A program made the position numbers and the translations under genes. Below, piece by piece: positions 37,801 to 49,614 of a stretch of DNA of 64,000 nt. Under the pieces are notes generated by a model that saw only the letters and a program-made list of their open reading frames with translations, ran no database searches and had not been told where the DNA came from. The stretch's first letter is position 1, and every line of letters starts with the position of its first letter. Origin of the DNA: Apricaphanius iberus (lineage: Eukaryota; Chordata; Actinopteri; Cyprinodontiformes; Aphaniidae); assembly GCA_028564705.1 (NCBI GenBank), contig JAPXFQ010001662.1:6012001-6076000 (forward strand), given 5' to 3'.

Positions 37801-39499
37801 AGATAACCGTAAATAATTAGCGGATACTGAGCCATGCAAAATGTCAATGTTTGCGTGCGCGTCCACTATGTTGATGAAAAAATAATCCCTTTATTGTTTA
37901 TGCAGTCTGGAAACAAAACCTTTTTTTTTTAACATTTCCCCAACCTGATATTTAAATTCAAATTATCAGAATGCAAAACTACAAAAAAACAAAACATTTT
38001 TAATCTGCAGCCAAATTAATATTGATTGTGGAAAATAATACTCCTCCATAAATTATCTCCAACAGCCCAGATGGAAGGCAAAGATAAAGTACCGGGAAAC
38101 CAGCCAGATGTTTTAGATGTTAGGAAGTGTAGGACACACGATTAAAAACAAATTATACTTTTTCCGTCCGTTTCAGTCCAAATTGTAATCACATTTTTCC
38201 CATAAAAAAAAATAAAAAAAGATCCAAAGAAATGCAACATAATATGGTAACAATGAACAAGATGTTAGAGAAGATAAATTACAGCTGCTCAATCCTTCAG
38301 TGTTTGGGTTTTGGCCTCTACCCAAATTTCTAAGAAAGAAAAAAAAAAAAGGAGATTTAAGCATCACTGTTGAAACTACGCTGCTATAAAAGCCAACAAT
38401 TTTTGCACTCCTAAAGGATATTTAAACATTTTACTCCCCACTCTGCTCCAAACGTTAGCAAAAACAAACATTCTTCATCTCGTTTGATGCCGAGGAAAGT
38501 TGCCGTCCGTCCCTCCCTATAAAAGCAATATTGTCATCAAAAAGCTCACTTCTCCCCTCTGATACAATATTAACGAGGCAGGAGTGAACACGAAGAGGCA
38601 GCTCTGGCTCAGCACTTGAAGTTGAACAATGCGGCTCTGTGAGACGTTGCTTTATGTGCTTCCAAGATCTCTTGTTCTCCAGCGTGTTTTCCTCTGCAGC
38701 TGCTGCTTGATATTTTTTGTCTGTGAAGAATTCGAGAAGAACAGAGGGGAACCTTTGACGCTGATGAACCGGGGTACTGTACCTTCAAAGGTGTTAACAA
38801 AGTCTGTCCGTTTCCCACTCGACGAGTGAGCTCCCGTTAATGCTAAACTGGTCATAAATGCAAAGGCAGATTCACTGTATATGGACACAAACTAGGTACC
38901 GTAAAAATGTTAATGCGCTGTGTAAACGGGGCCTCGGTTTATCCCCTTCCTCATTTCCCATTAGGAGGCGACGCCGTCAGAGATTTCTGCGGTGCAGTGG
39001 AGCAGAGAGCCAGCCGTCTCCTCTCGTACAGCTGACGGAGTATTATTACCACAGAACCGTCACTTTGTCTTCCAAAAAATGTCCTGCATCTGAACATGAA
39101 AAGGTAACCCGAGGTGAGACCAAGTGGTGGGAAACACCAGTGGGGAAGAAAAATTAAAAATAAATCAAGGGCAGAAGTATCAGCAGGACACTGTAGCTCA
39201 CTGAAGTCTGCAGATAACCTTTGTATCCAAATGTTTTGCACCAGCAAGATGTGGATAAGCTTAAATATAGTTAAGTTTTCCACAACCTTGGTATGAAACT
39301 TGTTTTGATAAAACTGTAAAAAAAATAATAATAATCCAAAATTCAAGACCCTGCATTTGCTTTATTGTGTTACTTCTAAATGCTTCAGATTAAACATATT
39401 TAATATCAGACAAAAATAACTGGTAGATACAAAAAAAACGGCTTTCTTTAAAGGATTGTTTGAATAAAGCCACATTGGAGCCTTTTTGTTTTTTCAGCA
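34877..39499. other. Unassigned intron sequence
   Basis: Contains purine-biased stretches (to about 35160) and AT-rich sequence. 36180-36720 is balanced in base composition, CpG-bearing and free of obvious repeats. No exon with coding character. Frames of 60-150 codons here are not supported. Confidence 0.5.
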
Positions 39500-39600
39500 G
39501 GACCTTCTTCATTTTAAGATTTTACCACAAGATCTCAACTGGATTTGACCAGACTTTGACTAGGCCACTCATTCAATAAGCCCAAACTACTAATTATATG
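39500..39600 (-). mobile_element. Decayed Tc1-like transposase C-terminal fragment
   Basis: The minus strand reads GAGTGGCCTAGTCAAAGTCT, then GTTGAGATCTTGTGG. This is a mutated version of the codons for the EWPSQSPDLNPIE(N/D)LW block that ends many Tc1-like transposases. Only NEWPSQS remains in frame before a stop. Confidence 0.5.
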
Positions 39601-42600
39601 TAAAATGCAAGCCAGCGGAATGCCCTTTGTAAAGAGGGGATTTTTTGTTGCAGTAAAGTACAGCTGGGAGAGTAGGCTGTAAACATCTCCACAGTGATTT
39701 TAACATGTTTTATTTAAACATTTCTAAATATCAACACCATTTTCGAGTGGTTGTATTGTTTTCTACTCTGGCTATGTCTGCTTATACTATATAATTTATA
39801 TATATATTTTTAAATTCAGTCAAATTTCCATTCAGTTCTATACTTTCAACTTTAAATTACTCAAACATAAAATCAAATTTAGGCAAAAAAAGAGTAAGTA
39901 TGTTTGTCTTTATTTTTCTTAATTAAAGTGAAATGAAAACATATCAAATAATGCCTTTAAAAACCCGAAATACATACTGAACCATGATTGTTGTGTATCA
40001 TTACATGACTAAATGTATTGTGGACGGTCCTGATGTTTTTTGATAAATGTGAGACATTACTTTGTTTTAATTTTGGTCTGCAGTGGGGGGGGGGTTTAGC
40101 CTCTGAACTCAAAAAATTTGGCTCAGTTTTATTCTTTTAAATTTGAATTATGAACTTTGAAGTTAACTGGGCCAAGTGAGGCCTCCTTGTTTAACCTCCT
40201 GGATGAATCATCAGTTATCTCTGTATTTCCAGTATGCCTCCCACTCCTAGGATGGTTGACCACCGCTCCACACTTTCAGCAAGTGTAGATAACGTCTCAT
40301 ACCAGTGGTCCCAAAACGTCAGAAACTGGTTTGTAAGCGGTCAGGGGCTGATAAGATGTCAGTTGCTTTTTAAGATGAGGACACGACCCGCACTCTTTGA
40401 GGTCTTTTAGCCTACTTCCTGTTGTCAGACAGGTTCTGCAGAAGAGATTTCTTTGTTCTAAACCTCTAATAATAAGTTTACATTTTACATTTGGTAAATT
40501 CTATAATTTTTTTAGTATTTACTTATGCTGCTATGGTGAAGTAAATAAAAAGAGTAATGAAGATTTTCTTGGTTTAAAACTTATGTACAAGATTTTACAT
40601 TTTAAAAACCTGACAGGAATGCATGAACTCTGAGTCACCACATCTTTTAAAACCATAGTGTGTCAGCTTTTTGTGCAGCCGAACAGAGCCGAGGGAAATT
40701 ATCTGACCGCCTTTCATCTAACTGGAATGTCGTTTCCAATCTGAGCGTGTAATTCTCCTTAATGGGACACCGCAGCAGCAGCTCTGTGTTGTTACTCCCC
40801 CCACCCGCCTATCTACCGATGGCACACTTTCTACTTCCTGAAAGTCGGACCAGCCCCATCGCTGCTTTAAAACAGCACTAAAGGCTTGCCGCAAAACCGA
40901 GGCATCCGTATGCTGAATAAGTCACACAAGAACGAACACAAACCCAGAGGATATGATGGGGTTTGATATGCTGACACCACTCAGGCAGCAATTCAGAAAT
41001 AAAACGCTGCGCATTTACTCCAACATCTGAGGGAACGGAGCTCCATTTAATCCTGGAGTAATAGATTTACCTCCAACTGAGAGTACCAATTACCAAACCC
41101 ATAAATGCTAATAGTAGTGCTAATCATAACAGTGACATTAGGAGTTAAAACTGTTAGAAGGGACACGGTGCTTGGTTTGCTCCGGCATCGGTGCAGTGCA
41201 ATTAAAACGAAACAAAAAAAAAGCAGCAAAATCCATCTGATTTAATCCGTTATTCAAATCACTTTCTGCACAAAAAAACGTGTTTTAGAAACGCTTCACG
41301 TTTCCTCAAACATTAGTTTAAACCTGCAGTTTGGCTGCACCTCCTAACTTTAATCCCAGCTAAATCTAAATTTATAGGTCATTCAAGTCATTTCTTTCAT
41401 TCACCTACAGAACAGAACGAACCGGAACTTCAAGTTTCATTCTGTTCTGGTATAGAAAAATAATAATATATAACTTTGTTCAGACACATTCCCATTCGTG
41501 TTACTGCTCTACATACAGACGGGACTGAAGAAATGAATCATATTTTTGCTACTTTTCTTCTACTGATGCAAACATTGAGATACTTAATAAATGTATAAGA
41601 TATACAAGTAATAGGAGGAAGTAAACCGTTTTAATTCACCTTTACTGGCAAAATCGATTAAATTAGGATTTATTGTTTTGTTTTCTACCAATGCATTTTA
41701 AGTGTTAACTAATGACATTTCCCGCTTTGAAGAACCAATATAATTCCAGCTGCAGGTTTTATATAAACTCTTTATTGGTGTAGATCTCACTGGAATAAAT
41801 GTATGTAAAGCTTAAAAATAGACAATCCTGTTTTGCTATATTTTTCCTTCGCACCTTCAATGTAGTCCTATTGAAGATGCACAGATCAATCAGCCCAGGA
41901 TTGGAATCTGCCAATTTTCACTTAATCTGTTGCTCTTGCCGCCCCCATTAAAAACTCCCACAATTATGTGCACTTAAAAATAACTTCACGTCTAACAAAA
42001 CCTAGAGAAAGATAAAGATGCTTCAATGGAAAAAGTGGATAATCCTGTAATTCATTTTTTTCCACTACCTACTTCCAAGAAACCACAGGCACGAAAAGCC
42101 TGACTGGTGCATCTCTTGTCATGATCAACAGTTCTTCATGGTTTCTGGAACATTTTCAAGGTTTTCTTTGAAATGTGGTTGCTTTAAAAAAAATCTCAAA
42201 GTGGATCTTTAAGCCTGTCACAAAGAAATTGGCTGTAGAATATTTTCTCAGGTTTTGATTCCCCACTTCTCTAGTTTTCCAGTGTTTTAAGATCAATCTG
42301 CATGGGTACAGGACTGAAAATGAGTGGAAAAGGAGCTTAAGTAATTCCTAATGAAATATTTAAATATAGCGCTTGTTTTTCACTCCTTTATTCCGTTTAA
42401 AGATTTTTGCATCAAATACTCCTTATGTACATATGTTTGTAAAAATGAAGATATTTGCCACGCTGCTGCTCCTCCTGTAAGTGAGCACAAATTTGAGTGA
42501 CACTCCAACCATCTTTTCATTTGATAAAAAAACAAGTGACTTCATTTGTTACCAATTAACAACGTTTTAAACATATTTGCTTGCAAATCCATCAGTTAAA

Positions 42601-43194
42601 ATTGCCAACATCGACAGGGACTACTGGTAGCAAAAGAAAACTGAAGAAAAAATGATTTAGCTTTGGTATACGACTTCCAGAGAAACAAATTCATTTTGTC
42701 GGTTTTAATGCGTCGGGAAATCTGATTTAATGAGTGTAGATATGGATATTTACAAGAAAAAAGGATGTTGCATGAAAAATAAAGATGCTCCCTGCAGTTC
42801 GGTTCTTTTATCTACCCTGACTATCACTAGCTCAGCTCATCGTCAGGAATAAGTGGGTCAACGTAGGCTGCAGCTTCTTGCACGCACGCATAACACACGT
42901 GCCTTTGGATGGAGATCAGTTCAAAGCAGCCGAATAAAACATTTACAACATGGTTAAGAGTTTTTCTTTGCTCTCTTCTCTCATCTTTGGCTGATTTTGG
43001 TCATCTTGCCTCCTCCTCTGGTCTCGGCTGAATTAAGTCTGGATTTATGTTGTTGTTTAGCTCGGCTCTGTGAATGACCCCGGGTTAAACAAGTTTAATT
43101 AGCACTCAGTTGATCTATACGCCTCCTTTGTACTAGCTGCTCAAAGACAAACAGTCGACCAAACAGTCAGAACAAAATGATACTGATTCTTCTT
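39601..43194. other. Unassigned intron sequence
   Basis: AT-rich. A run of ten or more G at about 40085. 40640-40900 is a balanced-composition block without repeats. Nothing else nameable. Confidence 0.5.
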
Positions 43195-43215
43195 TATATA
43201 TATATATATATATAT
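43195..43215. repeat. (TA)n microsatellite
   Basis: Ten TA units, uninterrupted. Confidence 0.95.
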
Positions 43216-43554
43216 GGTTTGATGATGGATTTAAAAGACTCCAATTGGAAAGATCTATCTCCCAGAGGCCTGATAGACCCCCCTGGTCAGGACTCAGGTC
43301 CTGCGGCACCAAACAAAAAACTCAGACCAGAGGGTGTATCACTACAGAAACAAACAGGAATCTCCCTCTCTCTCTTTCCAACCTTGAGGCCTTTTCATCC
43401 AGAGCTACAGCCCTGGATTAAAACACCACCTCTGTTGGGTTTCTGCCCAGCAGCAACATATTTTATATGCCGAGGGTCAGGAGAACTGGGCTAGAAATAT
43501 ATTTATTTTTTTAAAAGTAACCAGCTCCTTGGACTCTCTGAATTGTTTATGCTT

Positions 43555-43700
43555 CTCCGTTTTGACGGAGACGGATTGATGCAACGCCATTAACACAAGG
43601 GCTCTCCGTCACCTACGCAAGAACGCACGGAGTAGAAGCCCAAGTTTTAACTATCCATCTCCGTTTACGCAGAGCGTATCCATCTGATTGGACAGTTTCA
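43555..43700. repeat. Possible dispersed repeat with CTCCGT/ACGGAG motifs
   Basis: CTCCGTTTTGACGGAG is a small palindrome. CTCCGTCACCTACGCAAG and CTCCGTTTACGCAGAGCG follow. This style recurs in fish dispersed repeats, but no terminal structure is visible. Confidence 0.3.
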
Positions 43701-45720
43701 GTAACAGCCAGAGATCGCTTCACCAGAACGGGGCTTTATAGTCGCTGTAATCAGTAGTTAATGCAGTGTTTGGCCACTATATGCTTTATAATGAAAGGAT
43801 AATTCATGTAATCCGTTCTTTTGGTGATTTTCAACACAATTAGGTGTAGGAAAACAACAGAAAAGGGCTGCTGTATTTGTTTGCATTTGTTTTTAGAGTA
43901 TTCAATGAGCTGCACTTCCAGTAAAAAGCCTTACACCTTAAACAAAACTTACTTTCTGCCGTCCATTGCTCCTTGAGGAAGAAATGCGTTCACAAGCCTA
44001 GAAAAAAACTGAAACGCCGCTGTGAGAGTAGGCAGAGATGCCATGAAAAGTTAGCACCCCCTGCTGTCCTGGTCCAGCAATGCTGAAAACACAATGGAGA
44101 GCAAAGAAACGGAGAATCATAAACGAAAAACTTGTCCGTCAATCCAAATTTGCAGTCGGAGAACCATAAACTGGGCTTAAGGCTACGTGCTTCACATCAG
44201 AGTCTCCAAGAGTCCTCATTAACACCAAAAAAAGGATTCAAAATTATTCCTGATTTGATTTTTTTAGAAAAAGAGTCACTAGAGTGCTCTAAAAGGTCGC
44301 TGTATTCTAGGCCCAAACAGTGAAGCAGCAAAAAACTTTTTAGCCTGCTGCTAAGTTAGAATCCCTAATTAAGTGAGCCAGAGAATTCGTCATTTTAGTG
44401 TTGAAAATAAGGCGCCATTAGCAGTAGCTCACGTCAGCGACACCTTTAATGACAGTGAGCCAAAGGAGTGTAAATATCAAACAGGGATGTTTGAGGTGAA
44501 CCAGTCTTTTCCATGAAAACTTTAGATTTTCTGTGGTCAAGTGTTGCTCCAGGGATTTTTCCACATGTAGGTTAATGCCCCTAATTACAAGGAGACTGCT
44601 TTAGTCCATGAAAACAGTTGTATGAGGTTGTTTCTGGGGCTCAAAAGTTGAGCTTCAGCCTAAAATTAGCTCCAAGATTTTTTTAGGATTCCTGTAACAA
44701 ACAGGAAATGTAAAGATGGAAATAAATAAGCAGCCGAGGCCACAGGAGTTTTAAAATAACATACCATCAGTGTGCATTGAGATATGGGATACAGTAATTG
44801 TTGAGATAGACCATTCTAAGAAATCGTTAAAGGGTCTACTGCTTTGATTTTTACTCCAATTTGCCTCAACTAAAGAGGAGTGCATCATTAACTCATTTTT
44901 GTATAGGACAGAAAGCAGTTTGACGCACTGCATTTTTTATTAGATGAATGAAATATGATTGATTAAAAAATATCTTAAAAATTTTAAACTGAAGGGAAAA
45001 AGTAATGCCCAAGGGCTAAACTGTACTTAATGAGTTGGAAATAATTGCTTTTATAATTTTGACCTTCAACCAAAGAATCTTTCTATAAATAATTAGGCTC
45101 AAAAAATGACAAAATTTTCTATTTTTTTGGCAAAGAACTAATGTTATACGGACAGTAAAACTAAATTAAGTAGTACAAAAATGACTAAAAAGAAAGCACA
45201 ATAAAAAGGGTGAAGAATAACAGATAACATATCTCTGCAAATCAATACATCCTCTTTTTCCTAAGGGTAATCGTAACAAAAACAAGAAATTAGTAGCAGT
45301 GGAAAGAACAAGCATTTCTCCACAATTACAGTAGCAATGTTTAAGAAAAAAAAAAAAGAATAAAACTGAAAACCAGAGCTGTGAAACAAATCATCCTCAC
45401 TTGGAAATGAGAAAAGAGTAATTTGCCAGACAAGATGAGAGAGAATAAAGCTGCAGACTTTTTTTTTCTTTGAAAGCTGATGTAATTTTCTTTGCAGTGG
45501 TACATCTGGGGAAATAAAAAGGTCACACAGATTTATATTTAGAGGCCGCAGGGAGGAACAGTATGCTTTCCTGTTCTGCTGCGCACCCATAAGCTAACAA
45601 TGGTGGGCAATGAAGAACCAGATTAATGTGCTGGGCATGTCAATAACACTGTACAGTTAGTCGCGGATTATTTTTTTTCTGATGCAAGTAAAAGGTACGG
45701 TCTGATGGCCTTAGCTCCTA
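43701..45720. other. Unassigned intron sequence
   Basis: AT-rich, no recognised repeat or coding pattern up to the LINE tail. Confidence 0.5.
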
Positions 45721-46247
45721 TTAATTCAATTCAATTCAGTTTATTTATATAGCGCCATTTCACAACAGATGTCATCTCAAGGCACTTTACAAAAAGAGTT
45801 ATTACAATACAATGTTTAGTGTAGAAATTACAGAACCACAGAAGATTGCGTCGTGGAATTCTCAGCAATCCCTCATACTGAGCAAGCATGCAGCGACAGT
45901 GGGAAGGAAAAACTCCCTTTTAACAGGAAGAAACCTCCGGCAGAACCAGGCTCAGCACAAGCGGTTATCTGCCGCGACCGTCTGTGGCTTGGAGAATACA
46001 TAACAGAGACACAGAAAGAGCAATAGAACTGATGCACAAGTTTGTTGCAGGACGTGGAGAATTTTCCGTCACTGCAATGCCATCTTAGTCAGGGTCGTCA
46101 AGCAGGGCTAATCCGGAGCACCTACTATAATAGAAAACAGGTTAGTGCTTGAATTGACAGCACATCATGCAGTTGGGGAGAAGTAGGAGAGAAAGTAGGA
46201 ACAGACCCTAATAATGTCCTCCAACAGCCTAGCCTAAAGCAGCATAG

Positions 46248-46268
46248 CTACTAACATTAACCTGTCTC
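46248..46268. repeat. 21-bp direct repeat, left of the 28S segment
   Basis: CTACTAACATTAACCTGTCT plus C, identical to 46770-46790. Together with CTAGCTACT and ACACTCTGYCTGA strings present on both sides, it forms a short repeat unit bracketing the rRNA-derived segment. Confidence 0.9.
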
Positions 46269-46305
46269 CTAGCTACTAGGAGACCTGGCTACCAACACTC
46301 TGTCT

Positions 46306-46686
46306 GAGTCCTCCTGACCCGTGGACGGTGTAGGGCCGGTAACGGCCCCCGTCATGCCGGGGTCTTCTCGGAGTCGGGTTGTTTGAGAATGCAGCCCAAA
46401 GTGGGTGGTAAACTCCATCTAAGGCTAAATACCGGCACGAGACCGATAGTCGACAACTATCTTAAGGAAAAATAGACAGAACTGAGAGGACAGAGTTGAA
46501 GAGGGCGAGAAACGTTTAAGAGATAAACGGGTGGGGTCCGCACAGTCTGCCCGGGGGATTCAACCCGGCAGGTAATGGGCGGCCGCACTGTGCGGGAGGA
46601 TCCCCTTGAGGGACCTCTCTCCGGCGCTGGCTGGCCCCTGTGGGGCACATTTCTTCCGCGGCGGTAAGCCGCGACCGGCTCCGGAT
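46306..46686 (+). pseudogene. 28S rRNA D1-D2 segment embedded in the L2 3' UTR (antisense to the LINE)
   Basis: On the plus strand, 46306 onward follows the 5' part of vertebrate 28S rRNA in order: GAGTCCTCCTGA, CCCGTGGACGGTGT, GGGTCTTCTCGGAGTCGGGT, GAATGCAGCCCAAAGTGGGT, GGTAAACTCCATCTAAGGCT, AAATACCGGCACGAGACCGA, then AAACGGGTGGGGTCCGC, GGATTCAACCCGGC, a shortened D2 expansion segment, and finally TTCCGCGGCGGTAAGCCGCG and ACCGGCTCCGGA. Many single-base differences and small gaps (for example around 46455-46500, and a missing GATCGAGGC-type stretch at 46317) show that it is not a functional rRNA gene. Length is about 380 bp. Transcription of the LINE or of ext1 would give the antisense of 28S. 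Identification is by recall of the 28S sequence; the percentage identity was not computed. Confidence 0.9.
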
Positions 46687-46769
46687 CTTTACCTGGCTTA
46701 CATTAATCTATCTCTACCTAGCTACTCTACCTCTTCCTATCTCTTCCTAACTTTTGACACTCTGCCTGA

Positions 46770-46790
46770 CTACTAACATTAACCTGTCTC
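46770..46790. repeat. 21-bp direct repeat, right of the 28S segment
   Basis: Exact second copy of 46248-46268, 522 bp away. Confidence 0.9.
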
Positions 46791-46838
46791 TTCCTATCTA
46801 CCTGTCTGACCTGACTCTAACTACCTATAAACATATCT

Positions 46839-49049
46839 CTAACTGTAAGCTTTGTCAAAGAGGAAAGTTTTTAGCCTAGTTTTAAAGATAGACAAATTGT
46901 CTGCTTCACGAACCAACCCTGGGAGCCGGTTCCATAGGAGGGGAGCCTGATAGCTGAAAGATCTGCCACCCATTCTACTTTTAGAAATCCTAGGAACTAC
47001 CAGTAAACCTGCAGTCTGAGAGCGAAGGTCTCTGTTAGGAACATATGGAACAATCAGGTCTCTTATGTATGATGGAGCTAGATTATTAAGGGCTTTATAT
47101 GTCAGAAGGAGGATCTTGAATTCTATTCTAGATTTTACTGGGAGCCAGTGAAGAGAAGCTAAAACAGGGGAAATGTGATCTCTTCTTTTAATATTCATCA
47201 GAATCCTAGCAGCAGCATTTTGAACTAACTGAAGACTTTTAATTGTATTCTGTGGACTACCTGATAATAGACAGTTACAGTAATCCAGCCTTGAAGTAAC
47301 AAAGGCATGGACTAGTTTTTCAGCATCATTCCTGGACAGGATGGTTCTAATTTTTGCAATATTCCTAAGGTGAAAAAAGGAAATCCTACAGACTTCTTTA
47401 ATGTAAGTTCTAAACGACATATCTTGGTCAAAAATGACACCGAGGTTTTTTGCTTTATTACTGGAGGCTAATTTAATGCCGTCCAGGTGAAGGGGCTGAC
47501 TAAGTAGTTTCTTTTTCAGAGCTTCTGGTCCAAAGACGACAACTTCTGTTTTATCAGAATTTAGAAGCAAGAAGTTTAGAGTCATCCAAGTTTTTATGTC
47601 TTCCAGACATGCCTGTAGTCTACCTAACTGATTGGATTCATCAGGATTTATGGATAGATATAGCTGTGTATCATCTGCGTAACTATGGAATTTTATCCCA
47701 TGCTGCCTAATTATTTTACCAATAGGAAGCATATATATAGTAAAGAGAATCGGCCCAAGCACTGAACCCTGTGGTACTCCGCAAGTAACTATTGAGGTTG
47801 AGGAAGATCTATTGTTTACCTGAACAAACTGAAATCTGTTAGACAAATAAGATTTAAACCAACCTAGTGCTGTTCCTATTATACCGACACTTTGAAGCCT
47901 TTCTATGAGAATATTGTGGTCAACAGTGTCAAAGGCAGCACTGAGATCTAACAGGACCAGAATGGTCACCAGTCCATTGTCTGAGGCTATGAGAATATCA
48001 TTAGTAACCTTCACCAGAGCTGTTTCAGTGCTGTGATGAGCTCTAAAGCCTGACTGAAACTTCTCAAACAGCTCATTATTGTTTAAATGCTCACATATCT
48101 GGTGTGCAACTATTTTCTCAAGAATTTTAGATAAGAAGGGAAGATTAGATATCGGTCTATAGTTAATTAAGTCGTTTTGATCAAGAGAGGGTTTCTTAAG
48201 TAGAGGTTTAATTACAGCAATCTTAAACTCCTGTGGTACATATCCATTGACTAAGGATAGATTCATTATATTTAAAATTGGAGCAGCGATCAGAGGGAAA
48301 ACTTCTTTTAAGAGTTTAGTTGGGATTGGGTCTAAAACGCAAGTTGAAGGTTTAGATGAAGCTAATAATTTTAGTACATCACAAAGTTCGGCTGCATTAA
48401 AGCAGTTTAAGCATATATTAGGTTCCACCATTTTTGAGGCTGCCTCATTAACTAAGGAGGAAGCAAGCATATTGGGAAGGTTCCCAATTATCTTATTCTT
48501 TATGGAGTCTATTTTATTTATAAAGAATTGCATGAAGTCGTCACTGCTTAGAGCTTGGGGAATGGTTGGCTCGATAGAGCTATGATCCTGTGTGAGTTTG
48601 GCAACTGTATTAAAAAGAAACCTAGGATTATTTTTATTCTCCTCGATTAAAGATGAATAATATGCTGTTCTAGCTGTGTGAAGGCTCTTTTTATATAGCA
48701 ATAAACTATTTTTCCATATTAAAAAGGAATCATGTAAATGCGTGGAGCGCCATTTTCTCTCTAGTTTTCTAACATTCTGCTTTAGGGTACGTAGCTCTAA
48801 ATTAAACCAGGGAGTTAATCTTCTATGGCTAGCCACCTTCCTTTTCAAGGGGGCAACTTTGTCTATTGCCCGACGCAGGGAGGAATTAACGCTATGAACT
48901 AAAATGTCAAGTTGTGAGGGGTCACGAGTTAAATCACTGTTTTCTGTTCTGCATTTATAAACTGAGGAAATTAAAGTTGGAAGAGCTTCTTTAAAATTTG
49001 CTACAGCGTTGTCTGATAACGTTCTGGTATAATGAAGTTTTCTTTCATT
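46839..49049 (-). CDS. L2-type LINE ORF2, reverse transcriptase (5' truncated, frame open)
   Basis: 736 codons are open from 49049 to the TAG at 46839-46841, with no ATG needed at the truncated end. Reverse transcriptase blocks appear in order: NYRPISNLPFLSKILEKIV and FQSGFRAHHSTETALVKV; LVLLDLSAAFDTVDH (first catalytic aspartate); CGVPQGSVLGPILFTIYML (PQGSVLGP codons at 47774-47751); FHSYADDTQLYL (YADD codons at 47681-47670); and a carboxy end LWNRLP...FKTRLKTFLFDKAYS. It would copy LINE RNA at the nick during target-primed reverse transcription. Only linker sequence (ERKLHYTRTLSDN...) precedes the RT, so the apurinic-type endonuclease is missing. The lack of any stop or frameshift over 2.2 kb points to a recent insertion. 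Clade assignment (L2, possibly a Maui-like lineage) is from motif style. Confidence 0.9.
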   Translation of the reverse strand, partial: NERKLHYTRTLSDNAVANFKEALPTLISSVYKCRTENSDLTRDPSQLDILVHSVNSSLRRAIDKVAPLKRKVASHRRLTPWFNLELRTLKQNVRKLERKWRSTHLHDSFLIWKNSLLLYKKSLHTARTAYYSSLIEENKNNPRFLFNTVAKLTQDHSSIEPTIPQALSSDDFMQFFINKIDSIKNKIIGNLPNMLASSLVNEAASKMVEPNICLNCFNAAELCDVLKLLASSKPSTCVLDPIPTKLLKEVFPLIAAPILNIMNLSLVNGYVPQEFKIAVIKPLLKKPSLDQNDLINYRPISNLPFLSKILEKIVAHQICEHLNNNELFEKFQSGFRAHHSTETALVKVTNDILIASDNGLVTILVLLDLSAAFDTVDHNILIERLQSVGIIGTALGWFKSYLSNRFQFVQVNNRSSSTSIVTCGVPQGSVLGPILFTIYMLPIGKIIRQHGIKFHSYADDTQLYLSINPDESNQLGRLQACLEDIKTWMTLNFLLLNSDKTEVVVFGPEALKKKLLSQPLHLDGIKLASSNKAKNLGVIFDQDMSFRTYIKEVCRISFFHLRNIAKIRTILSRNDAEKLVHAFVTSRLDYCNCLLSGSPQNTIKSLQLVQNAAARILMNIKRRDHISPVLASLHWLPVKSRIEFKILLLTYKALNNLAPSYIRDLIVPYVPNRDLRSQTAGLLVVPRISKSRMGGRSFSYQAPLLWNRLPGLVREADNLSIFKTRLKTFLFDKAYS

Positions 49050-49614
49050 TTATTAACATGGATAAAAGATAAAGGTTTCAACTTTTAAAACTGGAGCTTG
49101 TTGTCTTCTGTCGCAAAGCCTTTGTATCAAGCTAACTTAGCTTTGTCCCAAGTTTCAGCCATCATTTTTGCTAAATTGAAGACCATGTCTCCTACTCCAA
49201 TGTCTCTGTCGAGCTTTCCAGCCAAGTGTCTAGACTAGATTTAAAGATGAGAGGCCAAAACAAATGAGGTGGATTAGTAGGTTTTGCCAAGAACTGATGG
49301 TGTCATTCAAGACACGCTACAGCAAAACATTTTCTCTGCTACTCCAACTTCTTAGCATATCATAACAGTCATAAGACTTTTATACAGCAACAGTCTTCAG
49401 TCAGAAGCCTCTTCAGATTTGTTGCAAGACTGACTGCTACTGGAGATCCTTCCTACCCACAGAATCACCTTCCACGATGACTCTGACAATATTTGGAATG
49501 GCATTTAATTTCTCCTTGTAATAAAAGTACTATTGAATTGAGTTTTGTAAGAATTTGATAATTTTACAGTTAACCAACTGTAGTTTCCAATTCATTTTCA
49601 ATAACAGATAAATT

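Larger units (their letters stand above)
45721..49050 (-). mobile_element. 5'-truncated L2-type LINE with 1.1 kb 3' UTR
   Basis: This minus-strand retrotransposon is co-oriented with ext1. Its 3' end lies at the low coordinate. The plus-strand reading there is TTCAATTCAATTCAGTTTAT then TATATAGCGCCATTTCACAA and CATCTCAAGGCACTTTACA, the hallmark tail of teleost L2-like LINEs, ending in a short ATTCA repeat. The 3' UTR (45721-46838) holds the well-known GGGAAGGAAAAACTCCCTTT and CAGGAAGAAACCTCCGGCAG strings and, unusually, a 28S rRNA-derived segment. ORF2 occupies 46839-49049. Homology stops near 49050, where two TAA codons precede the frame, so the endonuclease domain and 5' UTR are absent and the copy cannot be autonomous. 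Confidence 0.92.

Noticed and set aside
46457..46648. 63-codon minus frame across the 28S-derived segment
   Set aside because: It is antisense of rRNA-derived sequence, not a protein.
48247..48585. 112-codon plus frame
   Set aside because: Shadow of the L2 reverse transcriptase on the opposite strand.
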